Positions 22,786 through 34,100 of a DNA stretch of 64,000 nucleotides are shown in pieces; position 1 is the stretch's first letter, and every line of letters begins with the position of its first letter. The notes beneath the pieces are model-generated. The model was not told where the DNA came from and did no database searches. It saw only the letters and a list, made by a program, of their open reading frames with translations. The stretch is from the NCBI GenBank assembly GCA_965649825.1, contig OZ287707.1:744001-808000 (forward strand), given 5' to 3'. The DNA comes from Penicillus capitatus (lineage: Eukaryota; Chlorophyta). A program made the position numbers and the translations under genes.

Positions 22786-23968
22786 TTAAGAGTGGTATCG
22801 ATCGATGAGCACTTTGATCACTTTGCGTATCTCTGCCATGGCTGTTCTTTCTGCCCGTAGCTTGGATATCCATAAGCACAGCTCCTCTGCCGTCATCGAT
22901 TCGGCATCCTGCAATAGCTAAAGGAGGGATACACTCAATGATCCGATGCCGGATGGTATGTCAACAGGTTTACTTTTGCGGTGAGCTGCGGATCGCCATC
23001 GGATTTTTGTTTCTTGAGCATGGCTTCGATCCATTTCATACTCGGTTCCTTGCCTCCACGCTTAACTGCCAATTCATCCAAGCTTGCATCAAAGAAGCAC
23101 GTTTCCGATGCCTCTCTATTATCCGTTATGTTTTGTGGCAGTTCATTGTGGTATGGGTTACCTGGCAGCACTGATGATATTTCTGGCAGCAGATGTCGCT
23201 ATCTCCTTCAGAACTGGATCTGCCAAACTCGATTCGAACTCAGGAGAAGAGGCGGCAGCCACCACTCTGTTCTTTTTCTTCTCTTCAGCAACCAACACCG
23301 CTTCTCTCTTTTTGCTCATCTCTCTTTCGCTTTCATCCTCGACATCTTCAAACTGAAAATGCATGTTGGCTCATCACATAACTGCTGCTGTCTGTAAAGA
23401 GATGGCTTACTTGCTCTTCCCAGATCATTTTAAGGGCGGCATAGATGACTAATGGAGCCATAACCAGCAGAGCAACATCGCCAAGCAAGACAGCCCCCAC
23501 ATCCAATGCTTCCGCTTCCATGCCTATAACGCCTTCCATCGCTACTCCACCCACACGTTGGTTAAGCAGGACAAGAGTCCGTCTTTCTCAGGACCCAGAA
23601 GGCCATACCTGCTGTTTGGACCAGCTCAGAAGCGTGACAGGCGCTTGCATGGAGCCACGGAACGAGCACCCCACTCAACACAGAGTATCTCACGCATCTA
23701 CGCCTACACTTGGACCAGATGTCCAGAAACAGCACGTCCTGTACTGGCTCTGCGCAGAGAGACCACGAGGCACTCGGATTTCGGAGGCGGCGGGTTTGAC
23801 TGGCAAAACATTGGATTCCTGACCACCCTTGCTGCGACGCACCGACGTTCTGCACAAACCCCATTCGATACACTCCGATCGTTGTCGCTCAACGACGTCA
23901 GACCTCTTCGTGCGTTGGAGAGTGTTGCAGCGCGTGATCTCTCTGGAGAGCATGCTCAGCACCATCAT
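22786..23968 (-). CDS. Hypothetical membrane protein, probably organellar
   Basis: Spliced minus-strand gene. A Ser/Arg-rich N-terminal part is followed by one strong hydrophobic segment, DVGAVLLGDVALLVMAPLV, continuing IYAALKMIWEEQ. After a 58-nt intron comes an acidic-basic coiled segment (FEDVEDESEREMSKKREAV), then LADPVLKEIATSAARNIISA, joined through an intron to SLDELAVKRGGKEPSMKW. A last exon adds LLQDAESMTAEELCLWISK and ends DRYHS. The presequence-like start and single membrane helix fit a thylakoid, envelope or mitochondrial inner-membrane protein, but I do not know the family. The first 100 residues are uncertain because two frames overlap between 23560 and 23970. Confidence 0.55.
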
Positions 23969-24027
23969 AACGGAGAGACGGATGAAATGACATCATCTTA
24001 TTAAATCGCACTGGATATTCCAAGCTT

Positions 24028-25785
24028 ATGTTGTCACTCCTGCTGCTGTTGTCCCTTTCCTATGCTCGTCATGTCGCGGCAAGGCTAAGCATGTAAAGGG
24101 ATGTGTGTGGAGGGCGGCTGTTGTCAGGGGCTCGACAGGGAACAGGGAGGATTGACCCCTCTTTCGCCATTTCTTACAAATACCTACTTCTCAAATGCAG
24201 ACATCGTAATCTGGATAGCGCCTTCTTGGCAATGGAGATGTGTGCTCTGTAGGAAGTTTTCTTGCGGGACTTCACCTCTTCTCCCCAGTGCAGGAGCATT
24301 TCGCGGATGTTCAGGTGGAGTGCCCTGCTCTGTTGGGAACGACATGAGTTTTGTAAAGGGCACAGTGTGGGGAAAAGTGTCGAAGGCGTCGATTTGTGGG
24401 TACTGGAGATCGCATTGAATGCAGGAAAAGAAGAAGCGAAACCAAATTTTAAGTATGTCGCCAACATGCATGGAAACGAGATATCTGGTCGCCAGCTGCT
24501 GCTGAAACTAGCAGAGTGGCTGTGCCTTAACTGGAAAACAGATTCCAAAGCAGCCGCGATCGTCAACGGCATGCACCTGTACTTGATGCCAACCATGAAC
24601 CCGGATGGCTATGCACTGATGACGCGAGAAAACAAGTCAGCCTCCGCGCAATGCACCCACCTGTGAAGCGGAGGCGATTCTAGGAATGAGATCGATCTGA
24701 ATCGGAACTTTCCAGATCAGTATCGCCTGGGAGACAGTCTCTTGTTGCCTCAGGGGACGGAGCAACCAGAGACACTGGCTCTCATGGACTGGATCACTCA
24801 TACATCGTTTGTGGGATCTGGCAATCTCCATGAAGGTGCGGTCGTTGCTAACTATCCGTGGGACGCCGCCAAAACAAAAACGAAACGGTGAGTTCCCCAG
24901 TTCCAAATACAAACGGGTTGGTTCTCTACGCTTATGTTTTAGACGTGCACGGTCACCAGATGATGAGACCTTTGTGTATCTGGCGTCTGTCTATGCCAAT
25001 GCGCACTTGACCATGCACGATAGCAAGGTCTGGTTCTATGTTGCCTTTCTGAGATCTCATTGTTGAAGAAACAGGAGTTTAAAGGAGGCATCACGAATGG
25101 CAATGCATGGTATGCACTGCACGGAGGCATGCAGGACTTCAATTACATCATGGGCAACTGTATGGAATTGACATTGGAGCTGTCAGAAGGCAAGCGTCCA
25201 GATCGTTTAGAGCTGGAAATGCTGTGGGAGCAAAACAAAGATGCATTCCTCGAGTTTGCGATCAGCGCCGCCCTGCGCAGTTTCAGGCAACGAACTTCCT
25301 AAAAAATGCACGTTGCCTGGATGCCGTCTGTGTTCCTAGGGGATTTGTGTACGGCCCGGGAGATGTCCCTCTCGAAGCCACGATCTCTGTCGAAGGAATC
25401 CACAAGGACTACACCACACGTCCTAAGTTTGGCGATTTCTACCGTCCCCTGATCCCCGGCAGTCATAACGTTACCATCCAGTATCCACCACGAAACATTC
25501 CAACCTCATGAAACCCTTTCTGTGATCAGGGCCGCAGGCTACGAGGTCTTCACCACTGAAATCGACATTCCTGAAAACGGCACCAGTGATGTGCATCGCT
25601 ATGTGTTGAAGCCGATAGCCGATAATGTGCAGCTCCGAATCATGCGTGCCCAATCGAACGAACTCATGCAGAACACAGCTTTCCAAATGCCTGCGTTGAT
25701 CGTGGGATTATTCTTCACAATTTTCTTAGTGCTTGGAGTGCAACGTGTGCGTCGAGTTTCGAGGACGCCGATCAGATCTCGGTAG
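24028..25785 (+). CDS. M14 metallocarboxypeptidase (CPD/CPE-like), membrane anchored
   Basis: Secretory-pathway carboxypeptidase that trims C-terminal residues. Signal peptide MLSLLLLLSLSYARHVAARL. Zinc ligands His and Glu are in YVANMHGNEISGRQLL; substrate-binding residues in LMPTMNPDGYAL and RNEIDLNRNFPDQY; the third zinc His in NLHEGAVVANYPWD; the conserved GGMQDFNYI follows; and the catalytic Glu is in NCMELTLELSEGKRP. After the catalytic domain a transthyretin-like domain is visible (ISVEGIHKDYTTR, GDFYRPLIPGSHNVTI), as in the CPD/CPE subfamily. A C-terminal membrane helix (ALIVGLFFTIFLVLGV) and basic tail anchor it. The family motif LHGG reads LHEG here. Several introns are implied. The neighbouring hydrolase starts 50 bp downstream. 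Confidence 0.87.
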
Positions 25786-25834
25786 AAAACTGTAATGAGG
25801 GGAAACAGGTGATGTGTGCACGTCGACTCATTGG

Positions 25835-26655
25835 ATGCCACGCAAACACGTCACCATCGCTTCGACAGACGGCGTCCAACTGCAGGCCGTTGCTCTTCTG
25901 CACGATGAAGCACCGCAGCCTGATGCATTTCTCTTCGTCCATCAATACAGGTCTCGTCACTCCTATCGCACCCTCCGCTGTGTGGTGCCAACGATCTCTC
26001 TCCAAGTCTGTTGGGTGGAAACATGATGCTGATGATGGGAATGGCTCAGAGATTGCATGAGCATGGTTACAACTGTGTCGCGTTTAATTTTCGTGGCGTG
26101 GGTCGATCGACTGGAAGAGCAACACTGACGGGTATAGCATCTCCCTCGGACCCGTATGGAATCGTCATGTTAAAGGCAGAGCAGAGATTGACGATGTCCT
26201 GAGCGTATGCGATTGGATGCACGAAGAGCTGAAGCAGAACATCGTTGTGGTGGGAAGCTCAGCCGGGGCGCCCATTGCAGGAAGTGCTGTTCCGGGGCGT
26301 CCCTTCATTCATCGTTTCATTGCCATTGGTTACACTTTCGGTCGTCTCTGCTCTCTTCTCTTTGGATCACACTTCCAAGGTCACACTTTCTCATGGTGTC
26401 GTCCCTTCGTGATCTGCACGTTTTGCTGGAATAGCGATTCTGTCCTGTCCCAAACCGAAGCTCTTCATCATGGGACGGCTCGACGGTTTTACATCTCCGC
26501 GTCAGTTAAACAACCGTCTGTGTTCGGCCCGAGGTGACCACAATCGCATGGAGCTCGTCGATGATGTCGGGCATTTCGCTCTGGAGGGCTCAGTACATGA
26601 TGAACACATCTCGCAATTGATTCACAGCTTCATTCTTGCGCACGCGGACCATTAA
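25835..26655 (+). CDS. Soluble alpha/beta hydrolase, serine type
   Basis: Starts MPRKHVTIASTDGVQLQAVA. After an intron the fold continues with GGNMMLMMGMAQRL, FNFRGVGRSTGRAT (oxyanion side), DWMHEELKQNIVVVGSSAGA with nucleophile elbow GSSAG, and a final VDDVGHFALEG carrying the catalytic His. This is the pattern of eukaryotic CGI-58-unrelated small hydrolases/dienelactone-hydrolase-like proteins. Two or three introns are needed between 25950 and 26530; the acid residue region (KPKLFIMGRLDGFTSP-like) is read from 26455 onward. No signal peptide or membrane helix is evident. Substrate unknown. Confidence 0.75.
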
Positions 26656-27164
26656 CGACAGAGTTCGGTTCTCTCGCTGCTCTGTCTATTGCTCGCGCTC
26701 ATTTCGTCCTTGTGGTCTTTGTTAGAAAGTGCGACGCATTGACGAAAAGCAAACGGCGTCGCCTGAGCCGCTGCTCCCCAGTCGCACGCTTCGGAAACGA
26801 ACGACGAAGTCGCGATGGAAAGCGGAAAGGTAGGAAGAGAGTCCACAACAGAATTGGTGCTGCGTCATATGGTCACGGCTAAGAACGCACGTCGGGTTCC
26901 TTTCGGTGGATGACTGGCTGAAGGGCTTGCATTCAAAGACTGCCTCGTCAAGCCCTTAGTACAGCATCGTTGTGGCGTTTCACTCGACGGCGTTCGAGAC
27001 CGATATCGTGGGGTCGAGAATTAGACTCAGTGAGATCTTGATGCTTGGGGGCAAAGATAGACGGGATCCGCAAACATGAATGACATGACAGACAGCGCCA
27101 CTTGGCTCAATCCGACGACTACAACCTCTTGCGATTGACCTATTGTGTGCTTGCCTAGAAAATC
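26656..27164. other. About 500 bp intergenic, no gene seen
   Basis: Between the hydrolase stop and the CUL3 start. Probably holds the CUL3 promoter and 5' leader. A 64-codon minus-strand frame exists at 26652-26846, without family resemblance. Confidence 0.45.
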
Positions 27165-29788
27165 ATGATCGCTCCGTTCAAGCATCTTCCGAATATGAGT
27201 AAAGATTATGCAGACAGCGAATGGCAGGTGCTGGAGGATGCCATCCACAAAATCCACAGCCGCAACTCCAGTCGCCTGAGTTTTGAAGAACTCTACAGGT
27301 GTGTGAAGATGGGGCTCACGAGGCCAACCAGCACTAGATGTCGTATCTGGATGCAGGAAAGCGTACAATATGGTGCTGCATCGCTTTGGAGAGAGATTGT
27401 ATAATGGATTGACACAGACGTTGCGTTCCCATCTCGAACATGTGGCTGCTGCTATCGAGGTCAGTTGCGGTGAACTGTTTCTGAGAGAGATGGAGAAGAG
27501 ATGGGAAGAGCATCTCAAGTCAACCCAGATGATTCGCGATATTCTCATGGTGAAAACATCTCCTCTTACTCGATTCGATACATGGGTTATGGTTGGATGC
27601 ATGTGTGCGCTCTCAGTATATGGATCGAACATATGTGCATCAGCACAAGAAAGTTCCAGTTTTCCAATTGGGGCTGGATTTGTGGTATGAAGTGGTGGTG
27701 CGTCGTCCTGTCATTTCAGAAAGGCTTCGCGACATCATTCTGGATATGATTCACCGAGAACGGATCGGCGAGCTGATTGAGAAGTCCTTGATTCGTTCCA
27801 TGACCAAGGTGTGAAGTGACCATGCCATTCGGCGGCGTAGAGCAGTGGAGCATGCGTGCTGCGTTTGTAGATGTTCATGGACTTGGGACACGAAGTCTAT
27901 CGCCGTGAATTTGAACTCCAATTCCTCGAAGTATCTGCCGATTTCTACAAGGTGTCTCTTGCAGGACAAAGTCATGCATCGTTGAGCCAAGTGTCTGGCT
28001 TCTGCAGAAAGAAGCGAGTGCATATCTGAGAGCAAACGACTGCCCAGAGTACTTGCGACGTGCAGATCGTCGTTTTCAGGAAGAGGAGAAACGGGTGAGC
28101 AACTATTTGGATGAATCATCCAAAGAAAACATCATCAAAGTGCTCCAATCTGAACTGATCGCGAGTCAAGTACATCAACGGTCACTCCTGGTCACTCTTT
28201 GAAGGAGCCCATCCAGATGGTGACGTTGGTGGAGATGGAGAATACTGGAGAAGTGGCGCTGCTGCAGGACAATATGTTTGAAGACCTCTCTCGAATGTAC
28301 AGTCTCTTTTCGAAAGTGGATGGAGGATTGGAGCTTGTCAAGAAGACGATGGCAGACCATGTCAAAGCCTGTGGAAAACAGCTCGTGCAAGATCCTGAAC
28401 GCGTTAAGGATCCCGTCGGATACGTCCTTGGTCTGTTGGAACTGCGAGAAAAATACGAAGAAATCATCAAGCGTGCATTCATGGACGACAAAAACTTCAG
28501 ACATGCACTGAACACGGCATTCGAGCATTTCATTAATCAGAATCCCAGATCACCTGAGTATGTCTCTCTGTTCATCGACGACAAACTCCGAAGGGGACAG
28601 AAGGTGTCATGCTGGGTTTTGGGAGTATGGAGATGGAATAGGTGTTCTTGTGGCTGTAGGAATACACAGACAAGATGTTTGATGATTTGTTGGACAAGGT
28701 GATGACGATTTTCCGATTCCTTCAGGAAAAGGATGTTTTCGAAAAGTACTACAAGCAGCATCTGGCAAAGCGCCTGTTATCTGGACGATCGTTTTCGGAT
28801 CAAGCCGAAGGGAATCTCTTGGTGAAACTGAAGACGGAGTGTGGCTATCAGTTCACGAGCAAACTGGAAAGCATGTTTAACGATATCAAGATGAGTGAAG
28901 AGATCCAGAAAGATTTCAGAGATCGTATGAATGAGTCGGCGACGGATATGGGCATCGACTTTACGGTTAAGGTTCTGACGACAGGATCATGGCCAGCACA
29001 GTCTGCGGCTCAGTGCCATCTGCCAGAAGAGCTGCAGACAGCGTGTGCAGAATTTGAGAAGTTCTATCTTCAAACGCGGACTGGGAGGAAACTGACGTGG
29101 CAGTCCAATATGGGCACGGTGGAGATCTCAACTTCATTCCCAGAGTGGCTTCCATCTCGGCAACTGCTGTGATGTGACTTGTGCACCGTAGGAAACATCT
29201 ATTGGTCGTTTCCACCTATCAAGCATGCATTCTGAATCTCTTCAACGATGCAGACGGCGTGTCTTTTTCGGACATGGTATCGGCAACGGGCATTCCTGTT
29301 CAAGACCTAAAGCGTCAACTGATTCCTCTGTTTGGAGCCAAAGGGAAGCAGATTCTTGTCAAGATACCTGCCACCAAAGACATCACAGATCAATGCATCT
29401 TTTCTGTCAATGAGAGATTCACGAGCAAACTCTACAGAGTGAAGATTGCCAATGCAGGAGCGATGAAAGAATCGGAGCCTGAGAAGCAAGATACCCGCGC
29501 CAAGGTGGAGGAAGATCGCAAACCGCAGATCGAAGCGGCGATCGTGCGCATCATGAAAGCGCGCCGTCTACTGGATCATCACAGTATCATCACAGAAGTC
29601 ACCCGACAGCTTTCGACAAGATTCAATCCCAACCCCGTTGTCATAAAGAAACGCATCGAGAGTTTGATCGAACGGGAGTTTATTGAAAGGGATCAGAACG
29701 ATCGAAAACTATACAGGTGATGACAAGGCTGCCTCATAAACGCAGCGGATGCAGTGGAGAGTGTGTTTGTTCTAGGTACTTAGCGTAA
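27165..29788 (+). CDS. CUL3: Cullin-3, scaffold of BTB-type ubiquitin ligases
   Basis: CUL3 bridges BTB adaptors and the RING protein RBX1. The N-terminus matches CUL3: SKDYADSEWQVLEDAIHKI, NSSRLSFEELYR and the next exon MVLHRFGERLYNGLTQTL. The cullin-homology part shows FEKYYKQHLAKRLLSGRSFS, NLLVKLKTECGYQFTSKLE, LTWQSNMGTVEI, VVSTYQACILNLFNDADG. The winged-helix C-terminus contains the neddylation region AAIVRIMKARRLLDHHSI (Lys in MKA) and ends DRKLYR plus YLA after a last intron. That final exon is only 13 nt of coding sequence. At least seven introns are inferred; one (ending 29191) carries GTGATGTGAC 14 nt before the acceptor. Human CUL3 is about 770 residues, and the exons here sum to a similar size. 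Confidence 0.92.
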
Positions 29789-29966
29789 TCGGGTAGGCCA
29801 GTCATCTTCTGTCGCTGAGAAATTTAAGATGATGTTCGCCTGTTCTGTACACGACAGATCTCATGTTGTGACGTTCACTCACGAATTAATGCTGTTTGTG
29901 CACTCCTCTGTGCCAGGCATAATAAACAGAAGAGGTTACAGAGTGCATGAGATTTGATTTCCAAAA

Positions 29967-30286
29967 ATGTTAAAGACACAACTTCTGCCCTCTGGTCTGC
30001 TTGTTGTCGCCGTGTATGCAGTAGAGCGGCATGGTGAACGGCATTCCTACCATCTACTCATCTATCAGGGTACTCTGAACAGGTCACTTTCACAGGGATC
30101 TCTGAAGACACTTGGATGAACATTTGTAATACTCTGTGTGTTGAGCAACAATATCCACCATTGTCTATTATCGATAGCAGAAACGACGTGTCCATGCTTA
30201 AGTCGGACGATCTGTGCTTCTTAAGTGGATCTGCCGCACATTTTACAAAGCTTGCTCTATATGTCGAAGGAAACATAAAAGAGTGA
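29967..30286 (+). CDS. Tiny hypothetical protein (about 98 aa) with a possible 26-nt intron
   Basis: Starts MLKTQLLPSGLLVVAVYAVE. With an intron at 30070-30095 (26 nt, donor GTACTC, acceptor CACAG) the frame continues GISEDTWMNICNTLCVEQQ, then SMLKSDDLCFLSGSAAHFTK and stops at TGA. Without the intron the frame ends after about 50 codons. The N-terminal half could be a signal anchor or short hydrophobic strand. No family recognised. The amino-acid composition of the second part looks like real protein, which favours splicing. Confidence 0.45.
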
Positions 30287-30396
30287 AGCTTGATACGCAG
30301 TCAAGCTGAGTCGCTTTGTGAGAATCAAACCAGCAGCTACGGTTAGTAAGGCGGCAACACAGGTTAACAAACCAGGCGTAACACAGTCGATGATCT

Positions 30397-30773
30397 TTAG
30401 AGACGTAGAAGTTGTTGTTCCAAATCGCTGTTTCTGCCGTCCTTCACGAGCAACAAGCTTAGTGCTTTAGATGCCGTCTGTTCTAGGAACTCGATGTATG
30501 AAAGATCGTGTTCTCTTCGACAGCGGATTCTTTGTTGTCTACCCACATGTTTTGCAAAGGAATGTTTCTGAAACATACTGTATAACCCCTTCCGTTCACA
30601 TCGCATACCTGAAAACCGTTGCGTTGATACGAATATGTACTGGGCCTTACAAGGGGGATTAAGAGAGAACGCCCACCCTTGTGCCAGACAAACATGAAGT
30701 AGTTGTGCAGGAAATATGAAAGGCTCTTCGAGTGAACATACGAGTCGGACGCTGGTTTCCAGCTATCAAACAA
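30397..30773 (-). CDS. Small hypothetical protein
   Basis: Two overlapping minus-strand frames can be joined. The upper one has MFDSWKPASDSYVHSKSLS then SYFLHNYFMFVWHKGGR and YSYQRNGFQVCDVNGRGY; the lower one ends with SYIEFLEQTASKALSLLLVK and QQLLRL. An intron between about 30480 and 30540 would be needed. The Tyr/Phe-rich, beta-like middle suggests a small globular protein, but I cannot identify it. Confidence 0.35.
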
Positions 30774-31199
30774 GAAGAGATAAAGAAACGCTCTTCAAAG
30801 CATGCTAGCAGGACTTGATGCGCATGTTCACAGGAATAAAATACAGAAGGGAACGCATCTGTTTCAAATGGAAAACAGTTTGCGTGCTGGTTGGTTGGTT
30901 GGTTGGTTGTCTGATGCATGTTTCCTAGAAAGGTCGCCGATTTGGGTCCATTCGGACGAATGCCTTTACCTCCACTCGCTAATTCTAACGGCATGCCGGC
31001 GTGTTGACCATAGAGTGTATCTCGCAATGACACGCTCAAGCGAAACAGCCAAACTGACACAGCAAACACACAGGCCGAATCATCTGTTGGACGAAACTCA
31101 GAAGATCGGAAGTGAAAAGCAGCGACATTTGTCATACAACGAAAAAGGGGCACCAGCCAAACGGCGGACACATAGTATCATTCCACCACAAAGATGCTG
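30774..31199. other. Gap downstream of the NACHT gene
   Basis: About 425 bp between the small minus-strand gene and the stop of the NACHT/HEAT gene. Long open frames on both strands overlap each other and look like non-coding sequence. It contains a GGTT microsatellite, listed separately. Confidence 0.4.
30889..30908. repeat. (GGTT)5 microsatellite
   Basis: Five perfect tandem GGTT units. Slippage-prone simple repeat in non-coding sequence. Confidence 0.9.
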
Positions 31200-34100
31200 T
31201 TACGCAGATCGTATCAACTCCAAGATTCCTGGGTACTCATCTTCGAAGCAGCTCTCGACATGCGATACAAGTGAATGGGCCTCGTCTCTTTTGTATGCGC
31301 CCAAAGATTCTGACGTCTTTGCGTGGAGGACGATGTTCACTTCGTCGTTGTGTATAGTTTCTTCTATTGTGACAGGAAATTCGAACAGAAGCTCGACAAG
31401 GTGTCGTGTGCTTTCGGGATATTCCCCTGTGATGACTTTCGAAATCAGGTCTCGAAATGTATCGCGTATGATGTCATCGTCTTCCGTTTTCGCGTCCATA
31501 TCGCCGTTGTCGTTTGCCTCTCCAAAGGCACCGCTAGAAGAGGACGGTCCTGCGATCGAGGCGTGACGGTTGATATCTTCTTCCGTTCGGTAGGCACCTC
31601 GGCGAGTATCTTGCCAAACATCATTGGATGCCAAGTAACCGTCCGGTATTTGACGTGCTGCCGTTTGAACGGTCTCCTTGGCGTCCTTCGCCGCTCGGCC
31701 GACATCTTCGCTCTCGTCTTCCGTTCCTCTTTCGAGCATCGGCATCAGAAAGGCGGCGCAACTAGGCTCTGCCTCCACGATCTTCCCGACGACCTCCATC
31801 GCTTTCTCTCGCACATCTTCATGTACATTTCCGCATGCCAATTCGATCAAAGGCATGACATCACTTAGGAGCGACGGGTTCGCCATCAAGACGCGGCCGA
31901 TCATGAGTGTTGCTACGACTCGCACGCCTTCTTCCGGATCTGAGATACCGCGTTCCAATAACGGCAGAAATTCATTCAAGAGCTTAGGCGACCGGGACAA
32001 AAATGCCTCAGACGACAGCATTGCCATGATTCTCACTCCCTGATCCGCATCCACACATCCTCTCTTGAGAATGGACATGAGTTTCACTGCATAACGGGGC
32101 GCCTTCTTGGCGATATTTCCAACGACCATGATGATTCTCTGCCTAACATCTTCGTCTAGATCCGTGTATCTGACGTCAAGCATAGAAAAGAGCTCGGCAG
32201 AGAGCTTTGGAACGTGTGTCATAAGATCTTGTATCATGTCTAAGGCTTGTTTGCGGATGCGAGGGCTTCGATCTGACAATTTGGCACGTGCCATTCCTAC
32301 CAAGGTAGTCAAGTGACGTGGCGCGTGTTTTGCAAGTTTTACAACATCTTCAAATATATGCGTGCCGATGAGATCTTCAGTTCTTTGGGTCTCTGTGAAC
32401 GTGTCAAGAACCGTAGAGAATCCGGATATCAGATCGCGATATTGATCGAGCTTGTCCATGACGAGGTTCCAAAGTCGAGTGCTCGGTTCCAATTGCATAA
32501 GCACATGCACCAATGCATCCATCACTTGCGAAGCCGTCCCACCAATCCAATCATCATCGACAGACGAATCCACCAATCCAGCTGCCCACTCGTCAAGAAT
32601 TTGAAGCTTCAAGAAAAAGTGTTGCACGCCGAGGATCTCGACCGGCGATCGATCGATCGACGAGAACACTTCGCGAACGACAACTGTACCGCGCCAGTCT
32701 GCAAGGGCCTGTGCCGTGAGAGCAACGATCATCCGGCTCTTTCTCTCATATTTTCTCTTTGTTAAGAAATCCGCCGATTCCTGTCGCTCTCTCGAAGTTC
32801 CTTTTCTCAATCGATATGCGATATATCTTCCAGCAAAGTACTCTTGGAACGTCCTATTAGGAAAATAGTACTTGTCTTTTTCCATATCAAAAAACACGTA
32901 TCCGCTGTCCCTTAGCATTCCCATGACCACCCCAGTTGATGCTTGCTCTTCGAAAAGGCTTCGATCGATCAGCCTCTGGTCCTTTTGGACGGCACGGAAG
33001 GCGATGACATCTATGCGTCGCAAAACATCTTCGCGCAAAACTCTATCCATGCGTGGCCGTCTTGAAAATCGAGACCACAGCATGTTAACAATCTTCGTGT
33101 ACAGTGAGAAGACGCTCTTTCTTCGCTTTTCGTGCACGAGTGTCTCTTCATTGTCTGCCCAGAAGAGAGATAGAATATAGGCCATCACTGGGATATGCAT
33201 GAGCGTCCACAACTCGGGATTCGATTTGAAGTACTTCATGAATTCGTTGAAGGAGCTGGTCGAGAGCTCACTGCTGGCAAATGTCTTCACCTGTTCATCA
33301 TCCATACCCAGACACTCGACCACACGATCGGCAAAAAGCAGTTCCCCACGAAGACCGTAAGAGGCACTGAACAAGAGTATCTTGCACCGGCATTCTTTGG
33401 CATGCGTTATGATTCCGCTGGCGAGTTCGTCAGCTTTGTCGATGCCATCGAGCACCAACAATGTCCGTTGTGAATTGAGGTTGTCGTGTATTTGCGTGCG
33501 GAGCGATTGACTGATAGGGTCCCTGCGGTCTGAGTAACAGATATCTGCTATGGCTTCTTCCAGCGTCAACGAACCCCTTCCGCCTTCGTCCACACTGCAC
33601 AGCTTTCTCACGGGAAGAACGTACATGGTCTTGAATTCTCTCATAAACCCGCCCTGTGTCCAATTGTATGCCAACATTCGACTCAAGCACGTCTTTCCGG
33701 AGCCAGAATTTCCGTAGATGAGCACTTTCCTTATCACGGCAGCTCTCGGTCCCGATTCGCATGCCTCTCTCAGTCTAAAAAGGTACTCCGGGTTTATGCG
33801 TTTTCTTGTATCGTGAGCCCAAGTGAACTGGGCATTTACTGGATCGTATCCAGATCCTGCTTCCATACTCCACTCGACCAATTTTTCATTATCGGGATTG
33901 TCATAGGCAACAATAGAGAACTCCATATCCTTCACATGCCTGCACGCACCGTTGTTGACAAGAGACGGCGCCTTTAATGACCAATGCATCAGCGAATGGA
34001 TATGACAAGGAGGATCGATGATACCTTGGTAAAGTCATACTGATTGTAGGCTTTGACGAGATCCCGCAAACCGCGATAAACTTCCTCAAGGGGAATGTAC

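Noticed and set aside
27027-27632. 201-codon minus-strand open frame
   Set aside because: It lies opposite CUL3 exons, which have clear homology on the plus strand; it has no domain of its own.
30802-31566. 254-codon plus-strand frame
   Set aside because: It overlaps the C-terminus of the NACHT gene and contains the GGTT microsatellite; no family resemblance.
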